A stretch of 64,000 nt of DNA from Halocaridina rubra (Eukaryota; Arthropoda; Malacostraca; Decapoda; Atyidae), in contig JAXCGZ010007601.1 in NCBI GenBank assembly GCA_037179515.1, positions 92,501-156,500 on the forward strand, given 5' to 3'. Made by a program: the position numbers and the translations under genes. Within the stretch, counting starts at the first letter, position 1, and every line of letters begins with the position of its first letter. The notes under the pieces are model-generated. The model had not been told where the DNA came from and did not search any database. It saw only the letters and a list, made by a program, of their open reading frames with translations. This document shows positions 48,353 to 59,916 of the stretch, one piece after another.

Positions 48353-48990
48353 GACTAATTCCAATGCAGTCACACCCCCTTCTTTCAACATCTCCGCTCT
48401 CACACCATCCATTCCAGGTGCTTTACCTGCTTTTACTTCATACAATGCCCTTTTCAACTCCTCTCTTGTAATGTCTCTCTCATTTTCATCTCCCATATCT
48501 GGCACTTGAACACCCCCCATTGCCACTATAGCTGCCTCTCTACCTTCCTCAACATTCAGCAAGTACTCAAAATATTCTGCCCATCTTTTCCTTGCATCGT
48601 TCCCTCTTCACATCTGTCCATTCACATCTTTCACTGTCTTTTCCATCCTCAATCCACCTTTCCTTACTCTCTTCACTTCTTTCCAAAACTTCTTTTTATT
48701 CTCCTCATATGACCTACAAAACTCCTGCCCCCACCTAACATTTGCCAACCTCTTCTCTTCCTCTACCTTCTGCTTGGTTTCCACACTTTTCTCCCTATAT
48801 CTTTCATACTTCTCCCTACTGTTACACTGCAGCCATTCCTCTAAAGCCCTCTTTTTCTCTTCCACCTTCATTTTCACTACTTCATTCCACCACTCGCTGC
48901 CCCTCCTCATGCCACCTCCAACAAACCTCTTTCCTCACACATCACTCGCATGTCTCACAACACATTCTTTCATCAACCCCCATTCCTCCT
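48353..48990 (-). pseudogene. RTE1 copy C, linker region (5' part)
   Basis: On the minus strand: EEEWGLMKECVVRHASDV, MRRGSEWWNEVVKMKVEEKK, NVRWGQEFCRSYEENKKKFW, LNVEEGREAAIVAMGGV, KAGKAPGMDGVRAEML. The endonuclease is absent; the copy ends at the (AAT)n tract. Confidence 0.9.
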
Positions 48991-48991
48991 C

Positions 48992-49036
<45 letters not shown>

Positions 49037-49057
49037 GATGATAATGATAATAATAAT

Positions 49058-49118
<61 letters not shown>

Positions 49119-49186
49119 TTGATAATAATAATGATAATAATAATGATAATAATGATAATAATGATAATAATAATAATAATAATAAT

Positions 49187-49230
<44 letters not shown>
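48991..49230. repeat. (AAT)n microsatellite with GAT variants
   Basis: About 240 bp of AAT repeats with GAT and ATT interruptions. It separates RTE1 copy C from an RT remnant. Confidence 0.98.
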
Positions 49231-49231
<1 letters not shown>

Positions 49232-49765
49232 CTCCAAAAGGTCCTGCAGAACAAATGGCAAAGTAAGATCACAACACCGAAGTCCTCACTTGAGCACAAC
49301 TTCAAAGCATGATGTCCATCCTTTGCAAGATAAGACTCAAATTGTTGGGGGATATCAAAAGGATGGAAGACATCCGTATCCATAACTAGCTGTTCTTTGG
49401 TGCGCTAGCACTAGGGACAAAATCGTAAGGAAGACCAAAACAAAGCTTCAAAGACACATCCAAGAACAGTATTATCAAATGCCATATTGACTGGAGACAA
49501 TGAGAATATAAAGTTGAGAGAACAGCATGGAGATCAACACTAGGTGAAGGAGTTACCCAGCAAAGAGACCGAAATTCAGCTCTTCAAGACAATCGGCAAA
49601 AAGAAAGGAGGAAAAGGTTTAACCAAGCGTTTCCTTCTGCATATGCAGATTCTGCAACAGTATTTGCTTGTCAAATACAGGAAGAATCAGCCATGAGTGA
49701 AGCTGCCAAAGAAGCACAGCCTGAATAAGACATTATAATATCAAGCTGCCTTTACCATTCGTCCA
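49231..49765 (+). pseudogene. C-terminal remnant of another non-LTR RT
   Basis: Shifting frames give KIRLKLLGDIKRMEDIRI, LFFGALALGTKS, GRPKQSFKDTSKNSI, ERTAWRSTLGEGV and finally CRFCNSICLSNTGRISH. This order (RL.WLGH..RM.D, GRP..RFKD, W...., and a CxxCxRxC.S..GL.SH zinc finger) is the known C-terminal end of a broad class of invertebrate RT proteins. It is strongly degenerate and differs from RTE1-3 and CR1A. Confidence 0.65.
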
Positions 49766-49775
49766 GACATACATA

Positions 49776-50066
49776 CATATGATGAGATAAGCCGAAACTT
49801 ACAGGAAAGAGAGGGCTGGGCAGATTGCATATTCCTAGACTTCCGGAAAGCATTTGACACGGTCCCACATCGGACACTTATTAAGAAGCTGCAAGCAATG
49901 GCGAAAATAGGTGGAAATGTCTTGAAATGGATAAAAACATACTTAGAAGGAAGGGAATAGAGGGTTAGAGTAAGACACTCAGTGTCTGAATGGAGAAGAG
50001 TTAGTAGTGAATTCCACAGGGTTCAGTTTTAGGGCCACTTTTGTCCCTTGCATATGTAAATGACCT
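49776..50066 (+). pseudogene. CR1A copy, left part, split by RTE3
   Basis: RT segment: EREGWADCIFLDFRKAFDTV, KTYLEGRE followed by a stop (TAG, as CAG elsewhere), the GVPQGS region damaged by a loss, then Y VND. It ends at the target duplication ATGTAAATGACCT (50054-50066) and continues at 52490. Confidence 0.85.
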
Positions 50067-52489
50067 CTTCTTCTTCTTCGTCTACATATTTTCCCACTTA
50101 TATGTGGGGTCGATGTTTCTGGCCAGTTTTCTCCATTTGTTTCTGTCCCATACCTCATCACCCAACAAACCTTTAGACCTCAGGTCGTCATTGATTCAAT
50201 CCATCCACCTACGCTTTGGTCTCCCTCTCCTTCTCCTACCCTGTATATCCATTTCCATCCTCCTCCTCCCAACATACTGTTCATCCCTCCTAACGAAATG
50301 ACCATACCATCTTAGTCTACTTTCTTGTATCTTATCTGATATTTCTCTAACTTTTGAGGTACCTCTAATTACCTCGTTTCTGATCTTATCTCTTCTTGTC
50401 ACCCCACACATCCATCTCAACATCCTCATCTCTGCCACATCCAGTTTTTTCTCTTGTGTCTTCTTTATTGCCCATGTCTCTGCTCCATACATCATCACAG
50501 GTCTCACAACTGTCTTATGCACTTTACCCCTCAACTTAATCCCTATTCTCCTGTCGCACAGCACCCCAGACACTTTCTTCTAGTTCTTCCATCCCACTTG
50601 AATTCTGTGAGGTATTTCTGACTCTAGGTCACCATCCTCTGCTACTGTTGATCCCAAATACTTGAACTTTTCAACTCTTTTCAACACCTCACCCTGCAAA
50701 TTGACCTCCCCATCCTCATCATCTCTCAACCTCAAGTACTCTGTCTTCTTTCTGCTGATTTTCAGTCCTCTATCCTCCATCACTCTTCTCCGCTCCTCAA
50801 TCTTCTCCTCCACTACCTCTCGTCTGTTGCTACACAGTACAATGTCATCTGCAAAGAGCATACACCATGGAGACTGATCTCTAATACCATGGGTTACTAC
50901 ATCCAAGACCAGATCAAATAGATATGGACTCAAAGCAGACCCTTGATGCAGACCAACATTTACTGAGAGACTTTTCTTCAAGCCCACACTGCTTTTAACA
51001 TTTGCCTCTGCCCTCTCATACACATCTTGGATGATTCTTGCATATTTCTCGGGGACTTCCTTTTCTCTAATACACCTCCACACCTCTTGACGGGTACTCG
51101 ATCATAAGCCTTTTCCAGGTCAATAAAGACCATATGCAGTCCTTTCTGTTTCTCCCTATGCTTTTCCATTTGTCTCAAGACAAATATGGCATCCACTGTC
51201 CCTCTTCCAGGCGTGAAGCCAAACTGTTCATACTCAATTGTCGTTACCTCTCCGAGTCTCCTCTCCATGATCTTCTCCCATATCTTCATAGTATGACTTA
51301 ACAACTTTATACCTCTCTAGTTTCCACACTCCTGAATGTCTCCCTTCCCTGTATAGATTGGGATGATTAAGCTTCCTCTCCATTCCCCTGGCATCTTTTC
51401 CTGACTAAAGATCTTTTGCATCAAGTCCCACAAGATATCTATGCCTTCCTCTCCAAGACTCTTCCATACCTCCACTGGCATCTTACCAGGTCCTGCAGCC
51501 TTTCCATTTTTCATTTTCCTCACTGCCCGCTCTACCTCTCTTCTAGCCACTGTTGTTGTAACTACTCTTTTTGGAAGTCCATCTTCAAATACTGCTCTTG
51601 GGTTCTCTTAATTTAGTAATCCTTCAAAATAAGTTTCCCATCTGCTTTTTATTTCATCCTCTTCTGCTAGAACTATTCCATAGTTATCCTTTATTTGTCT
51701 TACTTGGGTCTAGTCATTGGTTGCAGCATCTCAGGCCTTAGCAATTCGCCATATTTTCTTCTCTCCTTCTGGTGTTTCCAGCTCTTCATAGACTTCATTC
51801 AATTTCTCTGCCATTGCTTTTGCTACTGCTCTCCTTGCCTCCTTCTTTTCCTGCTTGTACTCTTCTTTATCCTGCTCCAGGCCTGATAAATATGCCTTTT
51901 TCTTAGCTTCTTTCTTGTTCTTCACCCATTCTTGCACTTCCTCATTCCACCACCATGACTCTTTATCATTTGGGAGTTTCCTTCCTGATAACTTTCCAAG
52001 TACCTCCTCACCAACCCTCAAAATCACCTTACGATTCTCTGTCCACCATTCTTGTACATCTTCATGCAACCTTATCGCTTCCAACACTCTTCCCTTAAAC
52101 ATAGCTCTCAGCTCTGCATCTTTCAATCTTGGGCCTTCTTGCACTTGTGCCCATTCTCATTACCTTACATTTTGAAGTTTTGAATTTCATTAGCCCCTTT
52201 TCTGACCACTCATGGAGACCATTTAGATCTTCCTGAAGTTCTCTACCATTGTTCTCGTTTTTTTACAATCTTCACAATCTTTGCATCATGTGCAAACTTA
52301 TTCATGAGTGAATTTACAGACTCTGGTAGGTCATGTATATTATAACCCAGCCACTGAGGGGGGCAAGCCAGCCTCAACTTGGTGCCGGTCCCAAGCCCGG
52401 GTAGACGGGAAGGGTTGGTGGCAAGAAGGCCATCCAGTCATAAAAATTTTGCCAAAACCAAAATATGGCCAGTACAGATAACGAGAATA
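50067..52489 (-). mobile_element. RTE3 element inserted in a CR1A copy, 13-bp target duplication
   Basis: Flanked by ATGTAAATGACCT at 50054-50066 and 52490-52502. On the minus strand: a 5' leader-type block (52346-52489, with GGCTTGGGACCGGCACC), then 206 bp of CR1A sequence (52128-52333), then the RTE3 linker (ESWWWNEEVQEWVKNKKEAK), KNGKAAGPGKMPVEVW, FGFTPGRGTVDAIFVLRQ, MVFIDLEKAYDRV, GLHQGSALSPYLFDLVLD, MLFADDIVLCSNR, GLKISRKKTEYL, KFKYLGSTV and MYGAETWAIKKTQEKKLDV. It ends in ACCCCACATATAAGTGGG and (GAAGAA)n. The endonuclease is missing and several frameshifts break the frame. Confidence 0.87.
52128..52333 (-). repeat. Inverted duplicate of the adjacent CR1A target
   Basis: This 206-bp arm is the reverse complement of 52496-52699, just outside the RTE3 right junction. 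Both arms share variants absent from every other CR1A copy here: AAGTTTGCACATG (others ATGTTTGCAGATG), GAAGATT, CAGGAAGATC and AAATGGTCTCCATGAG. The arm is therefore a local inverted copy, not an independent insertion. Confidence 0.85.
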
Positions 52490-53330
52490 ATGTAAATGAC
52501 CTACCAGAGTCTGTAAATTCATTCATGAATAAGTTTGCACATGATGCAAAGATTGTGAAGATTATAAAAACGAGAACAATGGTAGAGAACTTCAGGAAGA
52601 TCTAAATGGTCTCCATGAGTGGTCAGAAAAGTGGCTAATGAAATTCAAAACTTCAATTGTAAGGTAATGAGAATGGGTACAAGTGCAAGAAGGCCCAAGC
52701 TTGACTACTCGGTGGCAGAAGTAAAACTTCAAGAGACAGAGAATGAGAGAGATCTAGGAGTAATCATACTGGCAGATTTGTATCCAGAAATGCATATAAA
52801 TGTCATAGTAAGGGCAGCATATGCTTTCTTAGCAAATGTAAGGGTAGACTTCAGGCATATGGACGAGGAAATGTTCATATATATTTATATAACATATGTG
52901 AGGCTAAAACTTGAATATGCAGCCCCCTTTTGGAATGCACACTTGAAAAAGCACGCAGTTTAGCTAGAAAATGTTCAGAGACATGCCACGAAACTGGTAC
53001 CAAAAATACGCAATCTCAGTTATGAAGCTTGAGGGGGGATAATTTGACAGTTTTTAAATTCCTTCATGCTTATGACAGTGTGGATAGGGGTCGATATTTT
53101 GATATGACAGGCACTAGAACTAGAGGTCATAGTTTGAAGCTTCTTAAAAAAAACTTCTTTCCAGGATGTAAGGAAGTACTTTTTTAGTGTAAGGATAGTT
53201 GATAATTGAAATTCGCTAAACAAGGACGTAGCTAATGCCAACTCAATCCACAATTTTAAGGGGAAGTATGATAAGTATCACTAAGCACAAATGGAACCGA
53301 CCAGGAAACGGGAAGTTATGAGCTTGGGGC
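52490..53330 (+). pseudogene. CR1A copy, right part, split by RTE3
   Basis: Continues from VNDLPESVNSF through a changed active site (KFAHDA instead of MFADDA) and the C-terminal domain (MRMGTSARRPKLDYSVAEVK) to a 3' UTR cut off after GGGAAGTTATGAGC at about 53330. Several frameshifts and deletions. Belongs to the older subfamily. Confidence 0.85.
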
Positions 53331-53332
53331 AA

Positions 53333-55199
53333 AACCTACAAAAGAGCAAGAAATGACTACCTAAGTAAAAGGAGAGAGGCAGAGAGAGACTATGAGAGGG
53401 ACAATCTTTTCCACAGCTTTATCAGAGGAAAACTGAAGGTAAAAGAACAGGTTTTAAGGCTAAAGAGAGCGGATGGAAGCATCACTGAGACGGATGAAGA
53501 GATCTGCAAAGAATTGAACAAGGAGTTTCAGTCAGTATTTACAGTAGAAAATACCCCACCCCCTCAGATTGCAGTGATAGAAGCTCAAGGGCCGGTATTA
53601 GAGAACATCAACCTTACAGCCACAGAGGTATGCAAAGCGCTGATGGATTTAGATGTTCATAAAGCTACAGGTCCTGATGACATATCCCCTCATGTGCTTA
53701 AAAAATGCGCAAACACAATATCAGTGGCACTATGTATCATATTTAAAAAGTCACTGGAGTCAGGGGAGATTCCAATATGCTGGAAACAAGCAAATGTGAT
53801 ACCTATCTTCAAAAAGGGAAGGAGGGATACGGCTCTGAACTATAGACCAGTTTCCTTGACCAGCATAGTTTGCAAACTTATGGAGAAACTACTAAGGAAA
53901 CATATCTCGCTTCACTTGGAATCCTTCAACTTTTTGTCAGTGAGGCAACATGGCTTCAGAGAAGGTAGATCAACAGTAACAAACTTATTAGAATTTTATG
54001 ATGAGGTAGGCCAAATCTTACAGGAAAGAGAGGGCTGTGCAGATTGCATATTCCTAGACTTCCAGAAAGCGTTTGACACTGTTCCACATGGGAGACTTAT
54101 TAGGAAGCTGCAATCAATGGCTAGAATAGGTGGAAATGTTTTGGAATGGATAAAAACTTACTTAGAAGGAAGGGAACAGAGGGTTAGAGTAAGACACTCA
54201 GTGTCTGAATGGAGAAGAGTTAGTAGTGGAGTTCCACAGGGTTCAGTTTTAGGGCCACTTTTGTTCCTTGTATATGTAAATGACCTACCAGAGTCTGTAA
54301 ATTCATTCATGAATATGTTTGCAGATGATTCAAAGATTGTGAAGAAAGTAAAAAACGAGAACAATGGTAGAGAACTTCAGGAGGATCTAAATAATCTGCA
54401 TGAGTGGTCAGAAAAGTGGCTAATGAAATTCAATACTTCAAAATGTAAGGTAATGAAAATGGGTACAAGTGCAAGAAGGCCCAAGCTTGACTACTCGGTG
54501 GCTGGAATACAATTTCAAGAGACAGAAAATGAGAGAGATCTAGGAGTAAACATACTGGCAGATTTGTTTCCAAAATACATATAAATGGCATAGTAAGGGC
54601 AGCATATGCATTCTTATCAAATGTAAGGGTACCTTCAGGCACATGGACAAGGAAATGTTCAGAAATATTTATGTAACCTATGTGAGGCCAAAACTCGAAT
54701 ATGCAGCCCCCTTTTGGAATCCGCACTTGAAAAAGCACATAGCTAAGCTTGAAAAAGTTCAAAGACATGCCACGAAACTGGTGCCAGAAATACGCAATTT
54801 CAGTTATGATGAGAGGATGAGGGAATTAGACTTACCATCACTCGAAGCTAGAAGAGTGAGGGGGGATATGGTGACAGTCTTTAAATTCCTTCATGGTTAT
54901 GATAGAGTGGATAGGGATCGATATTTTGATATGGCTGGCTCTAGAACTAGAGGTCATAGTTTGAAGCTTCGTAAGAAAACTTCTTTGCAGGATGTAAGGA
55001 AATGCTTTTTTAGTGTAAGAGTAGTTGATAATTGGAATTGGCTAAGCGAGGAGGTAGTTAATGCTATCTCAATCCATAGTTTTACGGACAGGTATGATAA
55101 GTATGACTAAGTCTAAAATGGAACCGATGAGGAGACGGGAAGATACGAGCTTGGGCTCTTTCCCGTAAACACAATTAGGTAATCACAATCAGGTAATCA
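53333..55199 (+). pseudogene. CR1A copy, linker to 3' end
   Basis: Starts in the linker (TYKRARNDYLSKRREAE), has a deletion of about 35 bp near 53400, then full RT (FLDFQKAFDTVPH, GVPQGSVLGPLLFL; FADDA reads FADDS) to a 1-bp loss near 54570 and another near 54631, then the intact C-terminal domain to 55110. Hairpin and two tail repeats end at 55199. Young apart from these breaks. It abuts the previous copy without spacer. Confidence 0.92.
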
Positions 55200-55219
55200 C
55201 AGAAGACGATTGTCTATAC

Positions 55220-55656
55220 CTCAGTGGTTCTCAAACTTTCTGATATCGTTACCCTTGTGATAGATCATCATTACCCCTACCCCCCATTCCTCTTCTGCTA
55301 TGTGAAATTAAAGGGAAGAAAAATATTGGAATATTTAATTATTAATGCATTTTATATTAAAAAAAATATATATTACTTCAGGCATGGTTCATAATGTTTT
55401 GCTCAATTAAATCGCAAAGACTCGTCATGGCATTCGCATTTTCTTTTGGGCTAACATTAATTGAAGAAAACGTATGTTGGGGTATAACTTGTATAATTAT
55501 ATAGGCTATATATTAGTTTATTTACGTCTGTATCATTAATTAAATAATTTATTTATTTACTATTTATTATTTATCAATTTACTGAATTTTACTCTAAAGA
55601 ACTATTAATTTTAGAAGTGCCTCATTACCCCCGGAAACGGATTATTTATCCCACTG
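55220..55656. mobile_element. Possible hAT-type non-autonomous element
   Basis: The left end reads CAGTGGTTCTCAAACTTT (55222), a terminus widespread in hAT elements. The right end (TTATCCCACTG, to 55656) matches only its outer bases. GTCTATAC (55212-55219) and GTCTATGG (55657-55664) may be a decayed 8-bp target duplication. The interior is AT-rich and noncoding. Confidence 0.45.
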
Positions 55657-55664
55657 GTCTATGG

Positions 55665-55888
55665 GATGACTTGAATTAAGAAGAAGTGGATGATTGATGT
55701 GATACCTCTAACTATGGACAGCGAAGATGAAGATAAAGACGATGATATAACTCATCTTGATTACTATGAGGTTCAGGATGTTAATGAGCATTTATGATTG
55801 AAATGTGTTAGATATACCATGTAACTGTAATTTAAAGCTCCATTAAATTTCCACCTCACTTTTTTATATGTAATTCTTTGTGTAGTTA
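55665..55888. other. Unassigned, with a short acidic ORF
   Basis: An ATG at 55715 opens a 27-codon acidic frame (MDSEDEDKDDDITHLDYYE). No family is recognised; it may be a transposase C-terminal remnant. Confidence 0.3.
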
Positions 55889-57178
55889 AACTCGAAAGAG
55901 TTCAAGGACATGCCACGAAACTGGTGCCAGAAATAAGCAAGCTCAGTTATGATGAAAGGATTCAAGTTGAAGAAATAAACTTAGCTATAGAAAGTGAGTT
56001 CAAGGAATTTCTTGTTGCTCACATAAATACTGGGTCAGAGAGCATTATAATAACTGTTGTATACAACCCACCAAGGAACCAAAATAGGCTTGAAGTTTAT
56101 GAGGAAAGTCATATAGGTACTATTGAAGTCATAAACTCAGTTGTTAACATGGCACGGGGAAAAAATGTAGGATTTTGATTATGGGAGACTTTAATCATAA
56201 AGAGATAGATTGGATAAATCTTGACCCACACAGTGGTGAGGACTCATTCGGGGCAAGATTCCTAGATTGCGTACAAGGGAATTTCCTACACCAACATGTA
56301 ATGGAACCAACAAGGGCCAGGGGTGGGGATGAGCCATCACTACTTGATCTAGTGTTCACAGATAATGTGTTGGATATTGAAAATATTGAGTATGAACCAC
56401 CAATTGGAAAGAGTGACCACTGTGTGTTGTTGATGGAGTATATCATTGAATATATTCTTCCTGAGAGTAGAGGCACTGAGGACATGAGGAGGAACTATCC
56501 GAAAGGAGATTACATCAAAATGAATGAGCTTTTTGCAGTTGTTGACTGGAGAACCTTATTTTACAACAAATCTGTACAAGAAATGTATGACATCTTTTGT
56601 GAGAAATATGGGAAGATAGTAGATTGCTGCATACCTGTCACCAAAGTAGGTGTAATTCATGCCAGAGAGAAATGGTTCGATAATGGGTGTAAAAGAGCTA
56701 AGGAGTGGAGAGACAAATGCTGGAAAAGGTATAGGAGGAGAAAAAACATAAATGCCTGGCAAACCTACAAAAGAGCAAGAAATGACTACCTAAGTAAAAG
56801 GAGAGAGGCAGAGAGAGACTATGAGAGGGATATCACCAGGAAGGCTAAAGAAAATCCCAAGCTTTTCCACAGCTTTATCAGAGGAAAACTGAAGGTAAAA
56901 GAACAGGTTTTAAGGCTAAAGAGAGCGGATGGAAGCATCACTGAGACGGATGAAGATATCTGCAAAGAATTGAACAAGGAGTTTCAGTCAGTATTTACAG
57001 TAGAAAATACCCCACCCCCTCAGATTGCAGTGACAGAAGCTCAAGGGCCGGTATTAGAGAACATCAACCTTACAGCCACAGAGGTATGCAAAGCGCTGAT
57101 GGATTTAGATGTTCATAAAGCTACAGGTCCTGATGACATATCCCCTCATGTGCTTAAAAAATGCGCAAACACAATATG
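55889..57178 (+). pseudogene. CR1A copy with chimeric start, endonuclease to RT
   Basis: The first 70 bp (ERVQGHATKLVPEI, LSYDER) are from the C-terminal domain of CR1A. Near 55960 the sequence changes to the endonuclease (IQVEEINLAIESEFKEF), where the two parts share GAAAGGAT-like bases. Then the endonuclease (1-bp loss near 56163; MGDFNHKEIDW, SDHCVLL) and linker follow to GPDDISPHVLKKCANT. Interrupted at 57179 by a short CR1A insert. Confidence 0.88.
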
Positions 57179-57286
57179 CTTTATCAGTATCACTAAGTAT
57201 AAAATGGAACCGATCAGGAGACGGGAAGATACGAGCTTTGGGCTCTTTCCCGTAAACACAATTAGGTAATCACAATTAGGTAATCA
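57179..57286 (+). mobile_element. ~108-bp CR1A 3'-end inserted into a CR1A copy
   Basis: Contains only the last bases before the stop, the hairpin and two tail repeats. The host reads AACACAATAT on the left and CACTAAGTATC on the right; about 6 bp (CAGTGG) of the host are lost and the tail CAC merges with the host CAC. No target duplication. Confidence 0.85.
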
Positions 57287-58744
57287 CTAAGTATCATATT
57301 TAAGGAGTCACTGGAGTCGGGGGAGATTCCAAGATGCTGGAAACAAGCAAATGTGATACCTATCTTCAAAAAGGGAAGGAGGGATGCGGCTCTGAACTAT
57401 AGACCAGTTTCGTGACCAGCATAGTTTGCAAAGTTATGGAGAAACTACTAAGGAAACATATCGCTCTTCACTTGGAATCCTTCAACTTTTTGTCAGTGAG
57501 GCAACATGGCTTCAGAGAAGGTAGATCAACAGTAACAAACTTATTAGAATTTTATGATGAGGTAAGCCAAATCTTACAGGAAAGAGAGGGCTGGGCAGAT
57601 TGCATATTCCTAGACTTCCAGAAAGCGTTTGACACTGTTCCACATGGGAGACTTATTAGGAAGCTGCAATCAATGGCTAGAATAGGTGGAAATGTTTTGG
57701 AATGGATAAAAACTTACTTAGAAGGAAGGGAACAGAGGGTTAGAGTAAGACACTCAGTGTCTGAATGGAGAAGAGTTAGTAGTGGAGTTCCACAGGGTTC
57801 AGTTTTAGGGCCACTTTTGTTCCTTGTATATGTAAATGACCTACCAGAGTCTCTAAATTCATTCATGAACATGTTTGCAGATGATGCAAAGATTGTGAAG
57901 AAAGTAAAAAACGAGAACAATGGTAGAGAACTTCAGGAGGATCTAAATAATCTGCATGAGTGGTCAGAAAAGTGGCTAATGAAATTCAATACTTCAAAAT
58001 GTAAGGTAATGAGAATGGGTACAAGTGCAAGAAGGCCCAAGCTTGACTACTCGGTGGCTGGAGTACAATTTCAAGAGACAGAAAATGAGAGAGATCTAGG
58101 AGTAAACATACTGGCAGATTTGTCTCCAGAAATACATATAAATGGCATAGTAAGGGCAGTATATGCATTCTTATCAAATGTAAGGGTAGCCTTCAGGCAC
58201 ATGGACAAGGAAATGTTCAGAAATATTTATGTAACCTATGTGAGGCCAAAACTCGAATATGTAGCCCCCTTTTGGAATCCGCACTTGAAAAAGCACATAG
58301 CTAAGCTTGAAAAAGTTCAAAGACATGCCCCGAAACTGGTGCCAGAAATACGCAGTCTCAGTTATGATGAGAGGCTGAGGGAATTAGACTTACCATCACT
58401 CGAAGCTAGAAGAGTGAGGGGGGATATGGTGACAGTCTTTAAATTCCTTCATGGTTATGATAGAGTGGATAGGGATCGATATTTTGATATGGCTGGCTCT
58501 AGAACTAGAGGTCATAGTTTGAAGCTTCGTAAGAAAACTTCTTTGCAGGATGTAAGGAAATACTTTTTCAGTGTAAGAGTAGTTGATAATTGGAATTGGC
58601 TAAGCGAGGAGGTAGTTAATGCTATCTCAATCCATAGTTTTAAGGACAGGTATGATAAGTATGACTAAGTCTAAAATGGAACCGATGAGGAGACGGGAAG
58701 ATACGAGCTTTGGGCTCTTTCCCGTAAACACAATTAGGTAATCA
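57287..58744 (+). pseudogene. CR1A copy, RT to 3' end
   Basis: Continuation of the copy at 55889. After a 1-bp loss near 57412 the frame runs unbroken through RT (HGFREGRST, FLDFQKAFDTVPH, GVPQGSVLGPLLFL, MFADDAKIV) and the C-terminal domain to DRYDKYD at 58668. Hairpin and tail follow. This is one of the best preserved RT regions in the window. Confidence 0.92.
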
Positions 58745-58779
58745 CTCGAAGCTCGAAGAATGAGGGGGGGGGGGGGGCT
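58742..58779 (+). other. CR1A fragment with poly-G at a tail junction
   Basis: TCACTCGAAGCTCGAAGAATGAGG matches an internal CR1A stretch (normally TCACTCGAAGCTAGAAGAGTGAGG) and is followed by about 14 G. The tail of the upstream copy (AATCAC) merges with this TCAC. Confidence 0.6.
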
Positions 58780-59881
58780 TCTGATACTGATATGGACTTT
58801 GGATGCTAGCTTGAATTTCATCTCCTAAAAAGTAATATCTATGTAATATGTCAACTCTATAAATTTGACCTTAAAAACTGTTAGAAAAATCCGAATTTTA
58901 CAGGAGTATATACGGTATGTAAATAATATTAAAAGAAAGCTGGCAGCAAAATATACATGAAATATCAAAAATTAAACCAAATCAATAAAATAAAGAATGT
59001 AACACATTGCTATACTGTAGAACATTGACCAAAAGCTGACTAACATTACCGATCATACAGGCTCACCATGACCCATTTCAACCTCTTGGGTAGAAATCTA
59101 CAACAAATGAATATTACCAACAAAAGGTAAATCATTCAATTGAAAATGTAAACAAAGAAAGTTAATTTAACTTGGATTAGTTAATATATTTTACTAATAC
59201 TTCATACTTAACTCATATGCTTAATACCTTAAAATCAAGTCCTTTTTAAATTTCAATGTTCTTACAGAAGAATGGTAAACAGTCGGTGCACAGGACTCTT
59301 GCGTTGTATGATAAATTCATGCTACAATCTAAAATAAAAAAAAATCTCAAATTCATTTTTAATCATACATCTATTAGCATTAATCAAATTCTTACTATTA
59401 TTAATCAGATAGTCAGCAAACTAAAGCAACTTATAAGTAAACAGAGAATCTTTAACATCTACAATGTCTTAAATATAAGTAAATATCAAATCGTTCAACT
59501 TGTATTAAAAATCTAATACACACAAGCTTAAATTCATTACTAAATCATACCACTATTAATAATAATTGTAATGCATTTGGATACTTAACAAATATTCATT
59601 ATGAGAAGAGTTCAGCAGCAGGACAAGCAAATGCCTTCGTAAGGGGCTTAACAACAACAATGTTTATATTTTCCACTCTATTCTACAGTACAGTACAGTA
59701 ATACATAGGTGGCGCAGAGCGCATGGACATCTAACTACGCACAAACGACATGCTTAAATACTTAAGATATATTACACTGATCAGATTCTTACTATGAGCA
59801 ATTATATAAGTAGCAAAACAAATCAGATTGTAATTAAACAAAATCTTTAACATCTACAATGTCTTAAATTTATGTAAGCAT
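58780..59881. other. Unassigned AT-rich sequence
   Basis: Short open frames only. An AATCTTTAACATCTACAATGTCTTAAAT string occurs twice (near 59448 and 59848) with surrounding similarity, so part of this region is an old duplication. Confidence 0.5.
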
Positions 59882-59916
59882 CAATTAAAGGGGGAAACAG
59901 CCAAGGTATATGTATG
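59882..59916 (+). mobile_element. 35-bp RTE1 3' terminus
   Basis: CAATTAAAGGGGGAAACAGC followed by CAAGGTATATGTATGT is identical to the last bases of RTE1 copies A and B. It is an extreme 5' truncation or a leftover of a deletion. Confidence 0.7.

Noticed and set aside
43961..48367. A target-site duplication for element F
   Set aside because: Both flanks resemble the RTE target, but neither an exact duplicate nor a fixed length could be defined.
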